Below are positions 24,061 to 36,079 of a DNA stretch of 64,000 nt, in pieces. How positions within the stretch are numbered: the first letter of the stretch is position 1; every line of letters starts with the position of its first letter. The notes below the pieces were generated by a model. It saw only the letters and a list, made by a program, of their open reading frames with translations. It had not been told where the DNA came from and did no database searches. The position numbers were made by a program, and so were the translations under genes. The stretch is from Hygrocybe punicea (Eukaryota > Basidiomycota > Agaricomycetes > Agaricales > Hygrophoraceae): positions 3,658,001 through 3,722,000 of the forward strand of contig OY744468.1 in NCBI GenBank assembly GCA_963556145.1. The letters are read 5' to 3'.

Positions 24061-25127
24061 CAGGTAATTGCGAGTTAGACTGACGGCATGCTAAAGGAAA
24101 GCATGAAAAGGGGAGAATGATACTTTGGACGTTAAGAAAAGTCGGCCTGGGGGGGTCGATAGTTTCGAAACTTGGATTCTATATAGGAAAATGTCTTTGT
24201 CTCATCCAAATTGCTATGTCGAGCAATCGGCTATTGAAGCCTTATATCCATCGAAGTCTGCAGCTTGAGCAATTCACCCAGAACCAGCACCATCAGAGCA
24301 GGATCAAGCGGCTGTTATAGTCGGTCGAGATCCTGCCAGGTGCTGAGCTGCGAGATGTCAAAGAGTCTTTCTAGTTGCTCACCGGAGTGTGTACATGGAA
24401 CGAATGTGTATATGGAATCACGGAGTTGTTCAAGGAACAATGGATGGTCGTAGGTGGCGAACACCAAGGGGATTGGACTGGAGAGCCAGAGCCAGAGCTG
24501 GAGAGCTGGAGTTGGCATTGGCATTGGTGCTAGCGTTGTGCTGATCTTTGTCTTACCGCTGCACTGATCTTATCTTCCGCTCAGCGCGAAAAAATGTGGC
24601 TGAAGTTTTGAATCATTGCTTGACATGCGCGTGGCAAGACCACATTTTAAACACAAAGCCTTACCGAAACCTTAGCATGGTCGGCATCCCCCTTGACATT
24701 CCAAGCAAAGTCGTTGTATCGGCCAGGCCAGACTAGTCATGAAATATAAAATTTGAGTTGTAAAATTCCCCGACAATCATGAAGACAAGGAATTGAGATT
24801 AATAGTTGTCATGGCATCGGCACTATAGTTAGCAATTTCTAAATTCTGAGCACTTATCAGTAGCGCGGAAATGAGACGAAAACTAAAAAAATAGGTGATA
24901 TATTAATTGAGACACAACAAACATCGAACTTGGTACTCCAGAGGCATTCCAGTACCATTCAGCCTAAGCTAATGTTTTGTGTTCGACACGCATTATTACT
25001 TGGGCAAGGTCCCTCAGAAATTCAGGATATAGTTACCAATTAAGCAAAGCGAATATCTGGTTGCGATTTAACACATTTCTCACGTATTCGTTACATTTAC
25101 CTCATAGGGCCAACGGCGCAGTACATG
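24061..25127. other. No gene seen
   Basis: Downstream of the Tnp2 remnant. Only short frames without family resemblance occur (for example 24548-24736). It contains short GAGCCAGAGCTGGAGAGC-like repeats near 24480-24510. It may hold the lost end of the CACTA element; no terminal repeat could be identified. Confidence 0.5.
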
Positions 25128-25736
25128 TAGTGAAAGGATAACGAAGCCCTCCTGATGCTCATCAACCACCCTGCGATTAGGTGACTTGCGGGTTTTGCAT
25201 CGGGGGCATTTGCGGTCTGGATGCCTAAGCTGTATGCCTATTATAAAGAGAAAATGGGAGCATTGTATGAAAAGTATCCAAACTTGGTGCGGACGTTCGA
25301 CAACAGCATCTGGTCGACCAGTACCTTTAACTTCAGACCTCAAACTGTATGCTTCGATCACATCGACTTCAAGAATTTATCTTTCGGGATGTGTTCCATC
25401 ACCCCACTAGGCAACTTTGATCCGAAACTTGGGGGCCACCTCATCCTGTGGGATTTGAAGATGGTTATTGAGTTCCCTGCTGGGACTACTGCCATCATTC
25501 CTTCCGCCGTCCTCCGCCACTCCAACACCTCCATTCAAAAGGGGGAAACGAGAATGTCCTTCACACAGTACACAACAGGGGGCTTATTTAGATGGGTGGA
25601 ATATGGGTTCCAAACTGTTGGTGAGCTGCTGGCTTCGAAAAAGTGGGCTAGAAAAGAATTGGAAGAAGAAGGCCCCGCTAGATGGCAAATGGGACTTGGA
25701 CTTTTTAGTAATCTCAAGGAACTTCTGGGGCAGTAG
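25128..25736 (+). pseudogene. TET/JBP-like 2-oxoglutarate/Fe(II) dioxygenase, fragment with a stop
   Basis: Reads NEALLMLINHPAIR-stop-LAGFASGAFAVWMPKLYAYYKEKM ... CFDHIDFKNLSFGMCSITPLGNFDPKLGGHLILWDLKMVIEFPAGTTAIIPSAVLRHSN ... GETRMSFTQYTTGGLFRW, ending at 25736. This is the C-terminal double-stranded beta-helix of the large basidiomycete TET/JBP-like family, whose better known relatives oxidise methylated or unmodified DNA bases. The putative iron ligands are HID (near 25360) and the His of LRHSN; the Arg of GETRMS would bind 2-oxoglutarate. The N-terminal half is missing, and codon 25182-25184 is TGA where the frame expects a residue between R and L, consistent with a former CGA. Family call is by motif memory; activity is not expected. 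Confidence 0.65.
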
Positions 25737-26007
25737 AATAACAGGCTGTTCATTTTATAAGAAAGTGTTACGTTGAATTGAATTACAGGTGTGGAAAAAC
25801 TTTTTCACCAAAGGAAAAACCTTTTCACCAAAGGGAAACCGTGATGAATTCAATGTCAAAAATGCTCTCATGAAAGAAAGCTAAACGTTTCTTCGAGAGC
25901 AGATATAGCGGTATATTGGGTTTTCAAACAACCCGATGGTTTCTGAATAATAAAATAAATACATGTAAAAAATTATGTCCAAGCCGACAATTTGCTGAGC
26001 CCTAGTC

Positions 26008-27927
26008 CTAGTCCTCCTTGGCTAAAACAATGACCCACTGAATGTTTAGAGAGAGCTGCTTGGTCAAGTTGTCCTTGGGGATCCAGCTGTTCGCCGTATA
26101 GCCAACTAGACACATCTTCCCCACCAGGTCATCCTCCCACAGCTTCAAGTCGGACGAAAGGTGATGGAGCCTGGTAACATCTACCACACCATTCATGCCA
26201 TCATATATGGCAACTGGCGAAATCCTAAGATCATGGCAAAGTCGGACGAATTGACTTGTACTCACCCTGGTCTTCAAAGTTCAGTGCACCTTTCACCGCT
26301 GTACTATTGGAAGAGACAGCTTTCACCGGAGACAAATTGGCAAGGGACTTCTTCCTAGCCAGCATTTTCGCAATATTACTTCCTGTAGATCCAGCTGAAA
26401 AATGTCAGATTAAAATAATTGTAGTGCATATATGACACGAAGTACTTACTGTCGTCTGTATCTCTTTGTTTAGCACGAGTGCTAATCATGACGGAACCCT
26501 CCAGTATTGAGCCCTCAGATCAGGAACCTTGAATACCATGCAGAAAAAGGCGCAAAACCTCTCCCACTCTTGAGTGCACATCAGTCCACCAATTTGCCGG
26601 AAAATCCCAACAGGTTCCGAGGTCAAATTAGAACTGGTCACAAGCAAAACAGAAGTAAAAACGATATATGGATTGAAGCCATATGCGCCAGCCTGGCTTG
26701 CGTATTCCACAGATCGTACACTTTCTGATACTGGGTTGATCTTGACAAGATTCGGGGATGCTCTGGAAGGATTCATGAACACCCCAGACCTTGTAAAGGT
26801 GATGGCCTCGACAAGAAGCCTAATTATAGTTTGAAGGATGACTCATGTTAGAAGTAAAGGAGACATACCTCATATTTGCGGAGGGAAAGATTTTTGGAAC
26901 ATTGCTAAGCAAAAAAGACAAATACTCACCGAAGAGGTGGGAGGTTCTTGTATGTGTCCACCAACATGGAGTCCATCAGTTCTTGGATGAGAACTTCACA
27001 TTTGACTGGACCATCACCGGACTTGATGAAATTTTTGCTACCGGAGGATTATGTAGTGTATATAAAGTAATGAAACATGTCGACACATATGATTCAGGAA
27101 AGTCCTCCAAATATACCATTTCATCTTTAGGTTTCTTGTGTGAGGGTGAACTGGTATGATAGCTAAATTAGTGCAGTCAAAAGTAAGGGCTGGCCTCCTA
27201 CCGAAAAATGTCCTCTTCAGGACTTGGAGAATCAACTGTGGTATAGGAAACCTGTTTGGATGACACCTTTTGGTGAGATGCTTTTTGAGGGGATGCCTTT
27301 TGAGGAGACCTATAGTGAAATCAACGATTCAGAAATAAACAAGGTAGGCTGAAGACTGGTGAATACTTGGATTGATGCTTTGACGGACTGTTAAAGTATC
27401 AAAAAGGACAATCGACAGAACAAGAAATCTTACAGACGTTTTCACTTCTGGTTCAGATAACTCTGGGGTTGATGCAACACGGGCTTTCTTTGAGGAGCAA
27501 GGGGCAATCTTGGCAGTCAAAGTCCTTCCATTGAACGGATCAATCCAAATAGGCTCAATAACGAAAATGTTTACACACTGTTTGCCTGTTTTTCCTGACC
27601 TGGGCTTTGGCGAAGGTGTTGCCTCATCTCTAACAACATAAATAAATGAACTCAGTAAAATAGTGTAGAAAGCCATACTCACTCAGTGGCCTGTTCGTTT
27701 TCACCATCGCTGCTGGAGATTGGTCAGAAGCAAGTACCATTTCAGTAACAAATGTGTACATCTCCTCAACATCACTATAAACATACAGAGGCTTGCTTGT
27801 CTGCGCACGTTTTCGGCTTTGCCTGCTAACCCATCATGATAGTAAATAAATTAATGCAGAAGAACATAGAGAATTGTTACGGTGCAGCCAGAGAGGACTC
27901 AATACTGGAATACTTTTTTGGTGGCAT
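26008..27927 (-). CDS. Multi-exon basidiomycete gene of unknown function
   Basis: Starts MPPKKYSSIESSLAAP at 27927 and is read through several short introns (donor GTAACA after 27880, GTGAGT near 27690, GTGAGT near 26270). A basic Ser/Pro/Lys-rich N-terminal half has repeats of SPQKAS near 27310 and SSKKARVASTPELSEPEVK near 27450. A middle segment reads NPVSESVRSVEYASQAGAYGFNPYIVFTSVL ... FRQIGGLMCTQEWERFCAFFCMVF (26486-26782). A final exon reads IYDGMNGVVDVTRLHHLSSDLKLWEDDLVGKMCLVGYTANSW ... LSLNIQWVIVLAKED and stops at 26008. The last block resembles a repeated basidiomycete orphan family common near transposons. The exon between about 26800 and 27200 is uncertain. I do not know its function. 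Confidence 0.5.
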
Positions 27928-28684
27928 GTGGATGAGAGAACAGTGAGAGATAGAGTCTTTCCTTCGAAACAGGACTTAAATATTAAATTTTAATGGCGAA
28001 ACAGGAACATGGCCTTCTGATATATTTTAAAAATGAATTCTCCACCCCTTCCGCTTGGTGCCTCAGGGTGCCTTGTGGTGTCTCTCTATAGCTCTCCGAT
28101 GTCTTTCAAAATACCAGATACAGAAAATAATCTGTACTTATAAAGATATATACTTCTTCAACAACCTTCTGATATATTCCATGATAACCTCTCCGTGCCC
28201 TATGGTGCCTTGTGGTGCCTCTCTATAGCCCTCTAATTCTTTAAAAATACCAAATGCAGAAAATAATTTGTACTTCTAGAAAATACTTGTTCAACAGCCG
28301 GTGGTTTGTTGATCCAAAAAAATTTCACCGCAGGCACAAATGGGTGTTGTGCCTTACGACAGGATCCAATACTTCGGATTCAAGATAGACGGTCAAATAT
28401 AATACCGACTGATTTTTATTTATGCAATGTCATTGCCAGGTTACTGATTACAAAGTTCCACCAATAGGCACGACAACATGTCTTTTCAGAAAGCACCATG
28501 TCGTTTTGAAAAGTACCCCTGAAAAACACCCCTTGGTCTTGCATTACATGAGGCCATGGAACAGCTCAGCATATCTAAATATAGTTTAAAATTCCACGAA
28601 TTTCTATTAGAAATATGCAAGCACCGAGTATAGTTTACCATATTGAAGTAGTCCTCGGTGTTTCCGCCTGTACTCAGTCATGAA
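27928..28684. other. No gene seen
   Basis: Non-coding. It contains a diverged repeat: GGTGCCTTGTGGTG...CTCTCTATAGC occurs near 28065 and again near 28200, each followed by similar AAAATACCA...GCAGAAAATAA sequence, so about 130 bp is present twice. It is bounded on the right by HEL-N copy 2 at 28685. Confidence 0.5.
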
Positions 28685-29429
28685 TTACGAGTTCTTCCAT
28701 TTATGGAAAACTCGTTCTTATAAACCCGGTTTTCAGCCATTGAGGTGATTCATTCATTCATCTCAGGGACTGAGGGAAAATTGCGTCCCAATATGGCACT
28801 AGGGGTCGACGTGTGGCCGCGTCTTACAGGGACCTTGCTTGTTGAAGGTGACAAATTATTTACATCTATTTGTCTTTGACAGAGAATTATGGGGGGGGAT
28901 ATGACCTTGCAAGCAAGGTGAACTGAGTTCAAAATCCCGTTTGACTGGTTTCATTCCAGAATTCAGAGTCTCTATTGACTTGTACACTGCATAAACTGTC
29001 ACCAGATTTGACAAGGAGGATGTCATGGAGACTGTTCTGTTGGAAAAAAAATTATGTAGGGGATCTGGTATGATTTGGGCTCCCTGTGAGCCATTTTTTG
29101 CCAAAGAAATGAGTATAGATACAATAACTAATGTTATACTGCCAACAAAAATGTGGTAATTTCTAACTGTATTTTAGTGTATGTCTGGGTCACTTTTGTC
29201 CACTGAAGGCAGTTGTAAAATGTGATATCTGAGTCTCTAGAATGCAAACAAGTAAGAGTGGTCCGGAGTTGTGGCTAAAATTAGAGCGGAGTCTTAAATA
29301 TACAGTGAGAGCTTTCGAGCTCAGATGAGTGCACAAACCTTCTGTTGCTCAACAGCAACATCGTCGAGGGGGTGGTGTAACAGAGGTATGGACGTAGTTT
29401 TATTGTCCTTGGTCTAGTACTGATGTCTG

Positions 29430-30820
29430 TAGCCCCCGCAACCCGTTTCCATCGAAAACCAGGGGTCGGGAGGTCTGAGGACCTCACATTCCCGCCTTGT
29501 GCCCAACCAGCGCCCCCCAACGTTTTCAACCACCAGGACGCCCCACCCAGCCCTATGTTCGACCATCCCTGGCCAGTCTAGACCCCCCGCACCTCGTTCT
29601 CGTTGAAAACGAGGAGTCGGGGGGTCCCAGGCCCTCGCGATCCAGCTATCTGCCCAACAACCAACATCCCCCTTTTTCAACCACCAGGACGCCCCACCCC
29701 GCCGCGTTTTCGACCATCCCCGGCCAGTCTAGACCCCCCGCACCTCGTTCCCGTTGAAAACAAGGAGTCGGGGGGTCCCAGGCCCTCGCGATCCAGCTAT
29801 CTGCCCAACAACCAACATCCCCCTTTTTCAACCACCAGGACAGCCCGTCCCGCCGCGTTTTCGACCACCCCCGGCCAGGCTACACCCCCCGCACCTCGTT
29901 CCCGTTGAGAACGCGCGAGTGGGGGGTCTCAAAACCTCGCGATCCGGCTGTCTGCCCCACCACCACCACCCGCCCTTTTTCTACCAACAGGACACCCGGT
30001 CCAGCCCCGTTGTCGACCATCCCCGGCCAGTCTAGATCCCCCGCACCTCGTTCCCGTTGAAAACGAGAAGTCGGGGGGTCTCCGGCCCTCGCATTCCGGC
30101 TGTCTGCCCAACCAGCAACCCCCCCTTTTTTCATCCCCTGGGACGCCCCACCACGTCCGGTTTTCGATCACCCCCGGCTAGGTTACACCCCCCGCACCTC
30201 GTTCGCGTCGAAAACGAGGGGTCGGGGGATCTCAGGCCCTCGCATTCCGGCTGTCTGCCCAACCAGCAACACCCCCCCTTTTTCATCCCCCAGGACAACC
30301 CGTCCCACGGCTTTTATGACTACCCCCGGCTAGGTTACACCCCCCGCACCTCGTTCGCGTCGACAACGAGGGGTCGGGGGGTCTCCGGCCCTCGCATTCC
30401 GCCTGTCTGCTCAACCGGCAACCCTCCCCCCCCTTTTCATCCCCCGGGACGCCCCACCCTGTACGGTTTTCGATCACCCCCGACCAGTGCACACCCCCCG
30501 CACCTCGTTCGCGTCGACCACGAGGGGTCGGGGGGTCTCAGGCCCTCGCGATCCGGCATTCTGCCCAACCACCACCACCCTCCCTTTTTCTACCTCCAGG
30601 ACACCCGTTTTCGACCACCCCCGGCCAGTCTACACCCCCTGGACCTCATTCGCGTTGAAAATGAGGGGTCGGGGGGTCTCAGGCCCTCGGATTCTGGCTG
30701 TCTGCCCAACCACCCCCCCCCGTTTTCACTCACCATGTCACCCCGTCCCACACCCCTCATCTAGATCCCCGTACCCTGTTTCTCTTGAAAACGCAAAGTT
30801 GGGGGTGTCAGGCCTTCCAT
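29430..30820 (-). repeat. 152-bp tandem array of HEL-N copy 2 (C-rich on plus strand)
   Basis: The complement of the array at 11745-13130, with the same block order. GCACCTCGTTC and CTGTCTGCCCAACC recur about every 150 bp. The open frames on it are repeat by-products. Confidence 0.9.
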
Positions 30821-31288
30821 TTTTGACTCATATATTTAATTATTAAATAGAAATTAAATATTATATAATCAATTTCCAAATTTATCTTTGAAATCTAAAT
30901 GCTACACTTGTGACATCATCTGCTAGTGCATAACATGCTATTCTACTGTGTTGTGTTCCTACTGCTCCTGCTGTTCCGCATTCCCTCTGGTCTCAACAGT
31001 TCTCATGTCTGTTTTATGGTTCCTTTCTTGTTGTTAGTGACACATTCTGACCATTCATTTAACTTGTGTTGCATGACAGGCCAATGTGAATGCCAATGCA
31101 TCATTGCATATGTGATTTCTTCACAAAGACGGGTTGGTTTATCTGACCATTGATTGAAGCACCAGAAATCTCTGGTGGCCTTGTTTACATGGTACACGGC
31201 TCGGTCCACTATGTAATGTTTCAATTATCCGTACCATATACTATACAAAACACCTGAGTTGCTGGTATTATAATATCCCAACATAAAC

Positions 31289-31546
31289 ATGATTACCAGC
31301 CATCAAATAACTGTAAATGTAAATGACAAGTCAGTAAATTTGTATCTAAGAGGTATTGTATATGTTGGAGGATATCACTCTACATCTCAATTCATATCAG
31401 AAGATGGCACAATTTGGTATCATGATGGTATGACAACTGGAGCAACATGTAAGCAAGATGGTCACATTGGTATCATGTCAGATGATGGTTTTAAAAGATA
31501 TGAAAATAAAATTCTTGTGCTAGCAGTTTATGCTCAAAACCAGTAA
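31289..31546 (+). pseudogene. HEL protease C-terminal fragment inside HEL-N copy 2
   Basis: Same fragment as 11000-11287, differing at single residues (for example YENK for YEDK). Homology to HEL1 begins near 31225, but a stop (TAA near 31271) separates that part. It lacks the catalytic Cys. Confidence 0.82.
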
Positions 31547-32373
31547 TTTAATATAATTGAGGACTATTGGGTGGGAAAGTGGGACATTCAAAATTTTCAC
31601 CATTTGTAAATTCATATTGGACATCAAAATTGAAGGAAATCTTCAGGGTGGGAAAGTGGGCCATTAAATATAGGAATGTTATAAATACATTACATGATGT
31701 CAAACACTTAAGTTCTTATTGTTACTTATTGCCCGAGCACTGATAAGTAATGGTAACAGTGGTAGTGGTAAATGCCAGGATAAAGTGTTGTATAACTGAC
31801 ATTCAGTCCACTCCAATGTTGGATGACTGTTGATATACAACTATGGCATGAACAAGTGTAAATAATATTGTCCAAGAGATTAGTAGTCCCTTGATCAAAG
31901 GCCCCAACTGAGGACAAGTAGTACATTGTTACTAACAGAACAGGATAACATAGAATGTATGATTCCAAATTCCAACAATGTTCACATATACTATGATTAT
32001 TCTTGTTATACATTACAACTGCAGATTATGTAGAATAAATAATGGACATCAAATGATTGAATAGAACCAAGAAGAACTCGTTCATGCCACGCTTGCGATG
32101 GCCCACTTCCCCAAGTCAATTCTACGACTACAAAGCAGCTGGTGAGAGAGAGTCTTTGTTCTCAGCTACGTTGGTTGAGTCTTGTAAATTCTTCAATGAC
32201 AGCTGAATCCGTGGAGTCTTTGTCAACCTCAGCATGTGAAGGAAAGCACCATCGGAGGTATTTGAGTTCGTTTAACAAGGCATGTCTTCTGTCCCATATG
32301 GCCTATGAGGTTTTGAACAACATACTAGGAGAATGGCTTACACTTGAAAGCCAAGACCCAGTATAATCGAGCC

Positions 32374-33281
32374 ATGGCACAATACGAACTTGTACAAGAA
32401 TTAGATGGAAAGGAGATGGAGGAAATTATACTTCGTCTTACAGGAGTCATCGCCGAATGTGACTTACCCCCAGTCAACCGACTTCCAAAGTGAGTGCTGG
32501 CTGTCGATATCGAAATCCTGGACACCTGACTTGCAAGTGGTCCATAGTTCTGAAGCCAGGGTCAAATTTCTGCGACAACATGTCACTTTGACAGGGCTGA
32601 ATTCCTCTCGATTCGACGTGGCTATGGAGAATATCCAGACCATCCACTCCATTTTTGCCAAGGGTATTAGTCCCTTCAAACTCCAGCCTTGGACCCCTGG
32701 TACATTTTCAGGATATACAACGATAGAAGCGTACAAAAGATACTTTACAAGCACAAAATTTGCGAATCACTCTAACATTGTTCCTTTTCCTCCTCTTGTT
32801 GATCCCCATGGTGTTTTGGCGTCTGTGGATCAAAGTCAATATTTTCACACCACTGCCGATGACGTCGGATATTTTTCTAGGCTTGTGACCACTGACCAAA
32901 AATTCAAGTGAGTACACAACTTTCTCTGCAATGCCAAACTCACGGAAACATGTAGGTATGAACATAAAACACCAACTCGCTTCGTTCCCGGCATGGTAGT
33001 GGATCTTCGACTCTCATTCCGTGCATTTTGTCCCAAGGAAGATAAAAATTTCAAGCTTGCTTTGGTGCTTCAGTCAATCGCTCTCATCGATGACAAATTT
33101 GCAGAGGTGTGCACTACTCTTGTTACGGTTTCTTGTCATGACTTGTTTTATGAAGGACGCTTCAAAGACACTCTTGAAAACACAACGTCTTCAGGTCAAA
33201 GTGTCTTCAAAAATCAGGAAAAGAGGTGTAGCGTTTACTGATGATGAGGATGAGGCTGACATCGCCCCCAATGCAGACTGA
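32374..33281 (+). CDS. Basidiomycete orphan protein of unknown function, 4 exons
   Basis: Starting at ATG 32374 (in frame with an open stretch further upstream, so the true start may lie earlier). Introns fit at 32490-32547, 32908-32955 and about 33101-33148. The spliced product reads MAQYELVQELDGKEMEEIILRLTGVIAECDLPPVNRLPN|SEARVKFLRQHV ... SIFAKGISPFKLQPWTPGTFSGYTTIEAYKRYFTSTKF ... DPHGVLASVDQSQYFHTTADDVGYFSRL ... RFVPGMVVDLRLSFRAFCPKEDKNFKLALVLQSIALIDDKFAE, then a basic/acidic tail ending IAPNAD. No stop breaks it. The block DPHGVL...VDLRLSFRAF...LVLQSIALID is typical of a large Agaricomycete family without assigned function. It lies 260 bp from HEL-N copy 2, which may have cut off upstream exons (an open stretch FYDYKAAGERESLFSATLVESCKFFND begins at 32118). 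Confidence 0.6.
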
Positions 33282-33579
33282 CATTGGCAGCTGTTCATGG
33301 TCGCCTTTTATTTAATACACATACTCTGTTTCAGTTTGAGTCGAATCTGGACTTTATATAAAAAAAATTCTCATCCATATCGAAATAGTTGAGAACATGC
33401 TTTGCAAAATCTGACGCTGAGTCTATCATCATCAAACTCTCATTGAGGAGTTTTTAATTTGTTGCAAGTCAAGTTTTAATTCTAAAGTAAAACGATTACA
33501 ATTAAGTTTCGAACTTAGTCAAATTCGATACAAAATATGATGATATAAGATGGATTTAGTATGGCTTGCCGGAACACAA
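33282..33579. other. No gene seen
   Basis: Likely 3' flank of the orphan gene: AT-rich, with no frame of note, and bounded on the right by the G-rich part of element C. Confidence 0.5.
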
Positions 33580-34277
33580 GCTCTTGAGATGGCCCGACCA
33601 CTCGTTTTCAATGGATACGGAGCGTGGGTGATGTAAACTTCGGGGGTGGTTGAAAATGGGGCGGGTCCTGTCCTGTGGTAAAAAAAGATGGGGTGGTAGT
33701 GGTGTGGCAGGTAGCCGGAACCTGAGGGCCTGAGACCCCCCAAGCACTCATTTTCAACACGAATGAGGTGCGGAGGGTGTAGATTGGCCATAGGTGATCA
33801 AAAACAAGGTGGGATGGGGTATCCTGGTAGTTGCAAAAGGTGGGTTGGTGGTGGTTGGGCAGACAGCTGGAACTCGAGGGCCTGAGACCCCTCTGACCGA
33901 ACGTTTTCAGCCAAGGTCAAAATAGCTGGGACGGTGGGTGTTGAATGTTAAAAGTCGGGGAGCCGAGAGAGTATGTCTGTGACTTAATGTGACAACTTCC
34001 TTTTTCAATCAAATTCCGTGTCATACAAATTTTTTTTCTCATCCATCGGAGCAGTTCTTGATTTTTCATGACCTCAAGGAAAATCATATATTCATGAAAA
34101 TATTTGATGACGAAATTCCGAAAATCTAGTTTATTCATCATTTTTTCCAAAAAAAAACGGGTTAGAATTGCGGAATTTGGCTCTATGGTCGATTTCAAAC
34201 ATTAATTAATTACTGACGATCTGCCATATATCCTGGACTCATAAGAACGATTCTTCCATAAATGGAAGAACTCGTAA
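33580..34277 (-). mobile_element. Non-autonomous Helitron-end element C inserted in HEL3
   Basis: Two degenerate G-rich units (about 33590-33910; CGTTTTCAATGG and GGGCAGACAGCTGG blocks as in HEL-N), then the shared subterminal block and the terminal palindrome ending GAACTCGTAA at 34277. HEL3 coding sequence (ASQWKQLVLEQRQTIL) begins at once after it. The left end is approximate. Confidence 0.65.
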
Positions 34278-36079
34278 TCAACCCGCTAGTCAATGGAAAC
34301 AACTTGTTCTTGAACAAAGACAAACAATACTAGATGAGAGAAATCAACACATTCCTGCCAACTCAAAGTCTACTTCACATAAAACATATACTGATCCAAA
34401 TAAAAACAATATGATGATTGTGGACCAATCATACTTGATACAAACTTTCAGAGCTGAGAATGCACAGCGACAACAGCTAATTGATGTCACAGTCAGAAAA
34501 TTCAGCTTAAACACTGAGCAGAAAAGGGCTTTTAGGATTATTGCAAAGTATGCTTTATTTTCTAGTAGTGAGTAGTTGAAAATGAATATTGCTGGAATAG
34601 CTGGCACAAGAAAATAACAGGTCATCAAAGCAGTTGTTGATTTCTTTGAAAATGTACACAAGTCTCACAGATTTGTTATTCTTGGTCCTACTGGTACTTC
34701 TGCAGCTCTGCAAAATGGCTCAACTTATCACTACTTCCTGGGCATCAATCCAAACATGTCAAATAAAAATGAAGTAATGGGCATTGCTCAGCTCAAAGGT
34801 AGATTAGAAGGAGTTGACTATATTTTCATTGATGAAGTTTCAATGCTGTCTTGTCATGATCTCTACAAAATCAGTGGTAGACTAGTTAAAACTTTGAACA
34901 TACATGACATGCCATTTGGTGGAATCAACATGATATTTGCTGGAGACTTTGCTCAGTCACCATCAGTTGGAGGTGCACCACAGTGGAACAGTTGGCACTC
35001 AGATCACATCAGCATTGACAACACACTCTCAGGAAACTGCAATTGGAAAAGCTCTCTGGCATCAAGTGACCACAGTTGTGATTCTCAGAGAAAACATGAG
35101 ACAGAAAACACAAATAGCTGAGGATGCATTGTGTAGAACTGCCTTTGTCAACATGTGCTATGGCAAATGTACTGCACAGGACATTCAATTTTTGAGAACT
35201 AGAATTGCAGGCAAATGTCCAGACCAGCCCAATGTTGCCTCCAAAAGTTTTAGAAATGTTCCTATCATATGTGGCATTCACGCACAAAAAGATCAGATCA
35301 ACCAGCTTGGATGTGAAAGATGTGCTTCTAATACCAATCAAAACTTGACCAACTTCTATTCCATTGACAAGTGGGGAAAAGACAAAGATTCTGTGAGAAA
35401 CAAGTCCAAATCTAAAGCTATATATCAATCCAGTGACATAGACTTTGATACACAAAGAGAGATATGGAAAGTACGACATGCTGCAACTGATAACTTTGCT
35501 GAAAAACTCTCCTTGTGTCTTGGTATGCCTGTGATGCTTCGCAACAATGATGCCACTGAGCTCTGCATTACAAAAGGACAAGAGGGATTTGTTGTTGGCT
35601 GGCAGTCAATGAATGCAAGTCATGACAAAGGAGTACTTGACACCTTGTTTGTTGAACTGGACAAACCTCCGAAGCTGGTGCAGGTTCCAGGACTTCCAGA
35701 CAATATAGTGCCGATTATAAAAAACACCAAGATAATTCAGTGTGTGTTTCCAAGTGACCTGAAGGAATCCATTGAGAGACAACAAGTCTGGGTGCTACCT
35801 AACTTTGCAATGACTGCTCATGCTGCTCAAGGAAAAACATGTCCATTTAATGTTGTGCATTTAAACAGTTGCTTCAACCACATGTCATATTATTCTTCAT
35901 TGTCTAGAAGTGCTTCTGCTGCTGGAACTGTAATAATTCAAGGCTTTGATACTAAAGTGATCACTAGAGGTTGTTCTGGATATCTTAGACAAGAATTTAG
36001 AGAACTAGAATTGCTTGATGAGATTTCCAGTATCAGATACGAAGGAAAATTGCCTAATCACATTCAAGATGCTACACGC
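34278..36079 (+). pseudogene. Helitron HEL3 fragment 1 (PIF1 helicase), decayed
   Basis: Homologous to HEL1/HEL2 from SQWKSAVQD onwards: QSYLIQTFRAENAQRQQLIDVTVRKFSLNTEQKRAFRII. A TAG stands where relatives have Gln (near 34573) and Walker A is destroyed (GIAGTRK-stop-Q near 34590-34620). Then come FVILGPTGTSAALQNGSTYHYFLG, Walker B IFIDEVSMLS (near 34820) and GDFAQSPSVGG, with a frame shift near 34985. After it the frame is open through TAHAAQGKTCPFNVVHLNSC to QDATR at 36079, where a solo LTR interrupts it. It is a separate, more diverged Helitron copy. Confidence 0.92.

Larger units (their letters stand above)
28685..32115 (+). mobile_element. HEL-N copy 2: non-autonomous Helitron derivative
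   Basis: The 3,431-bp inverted counterpart of 10431-13742. It begins TTACGAGTTCTTCCATTTAT (terminal palindrome) after host A and ends ...CACTTCCCCAAG before host T. Order: unique 5' region with about 125 bp absent from copy 1, G-rich array read on its C strand (29430-30820), the 73-codon frame (31003-31224, minus), the HEL protease C-terminus (31289-31546, plus), and the HEL 3' region with hairpin. Direct reading of aligned stretches shows near identity to copy 1, so at least one copy moved recently. Confidence 0.85.
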
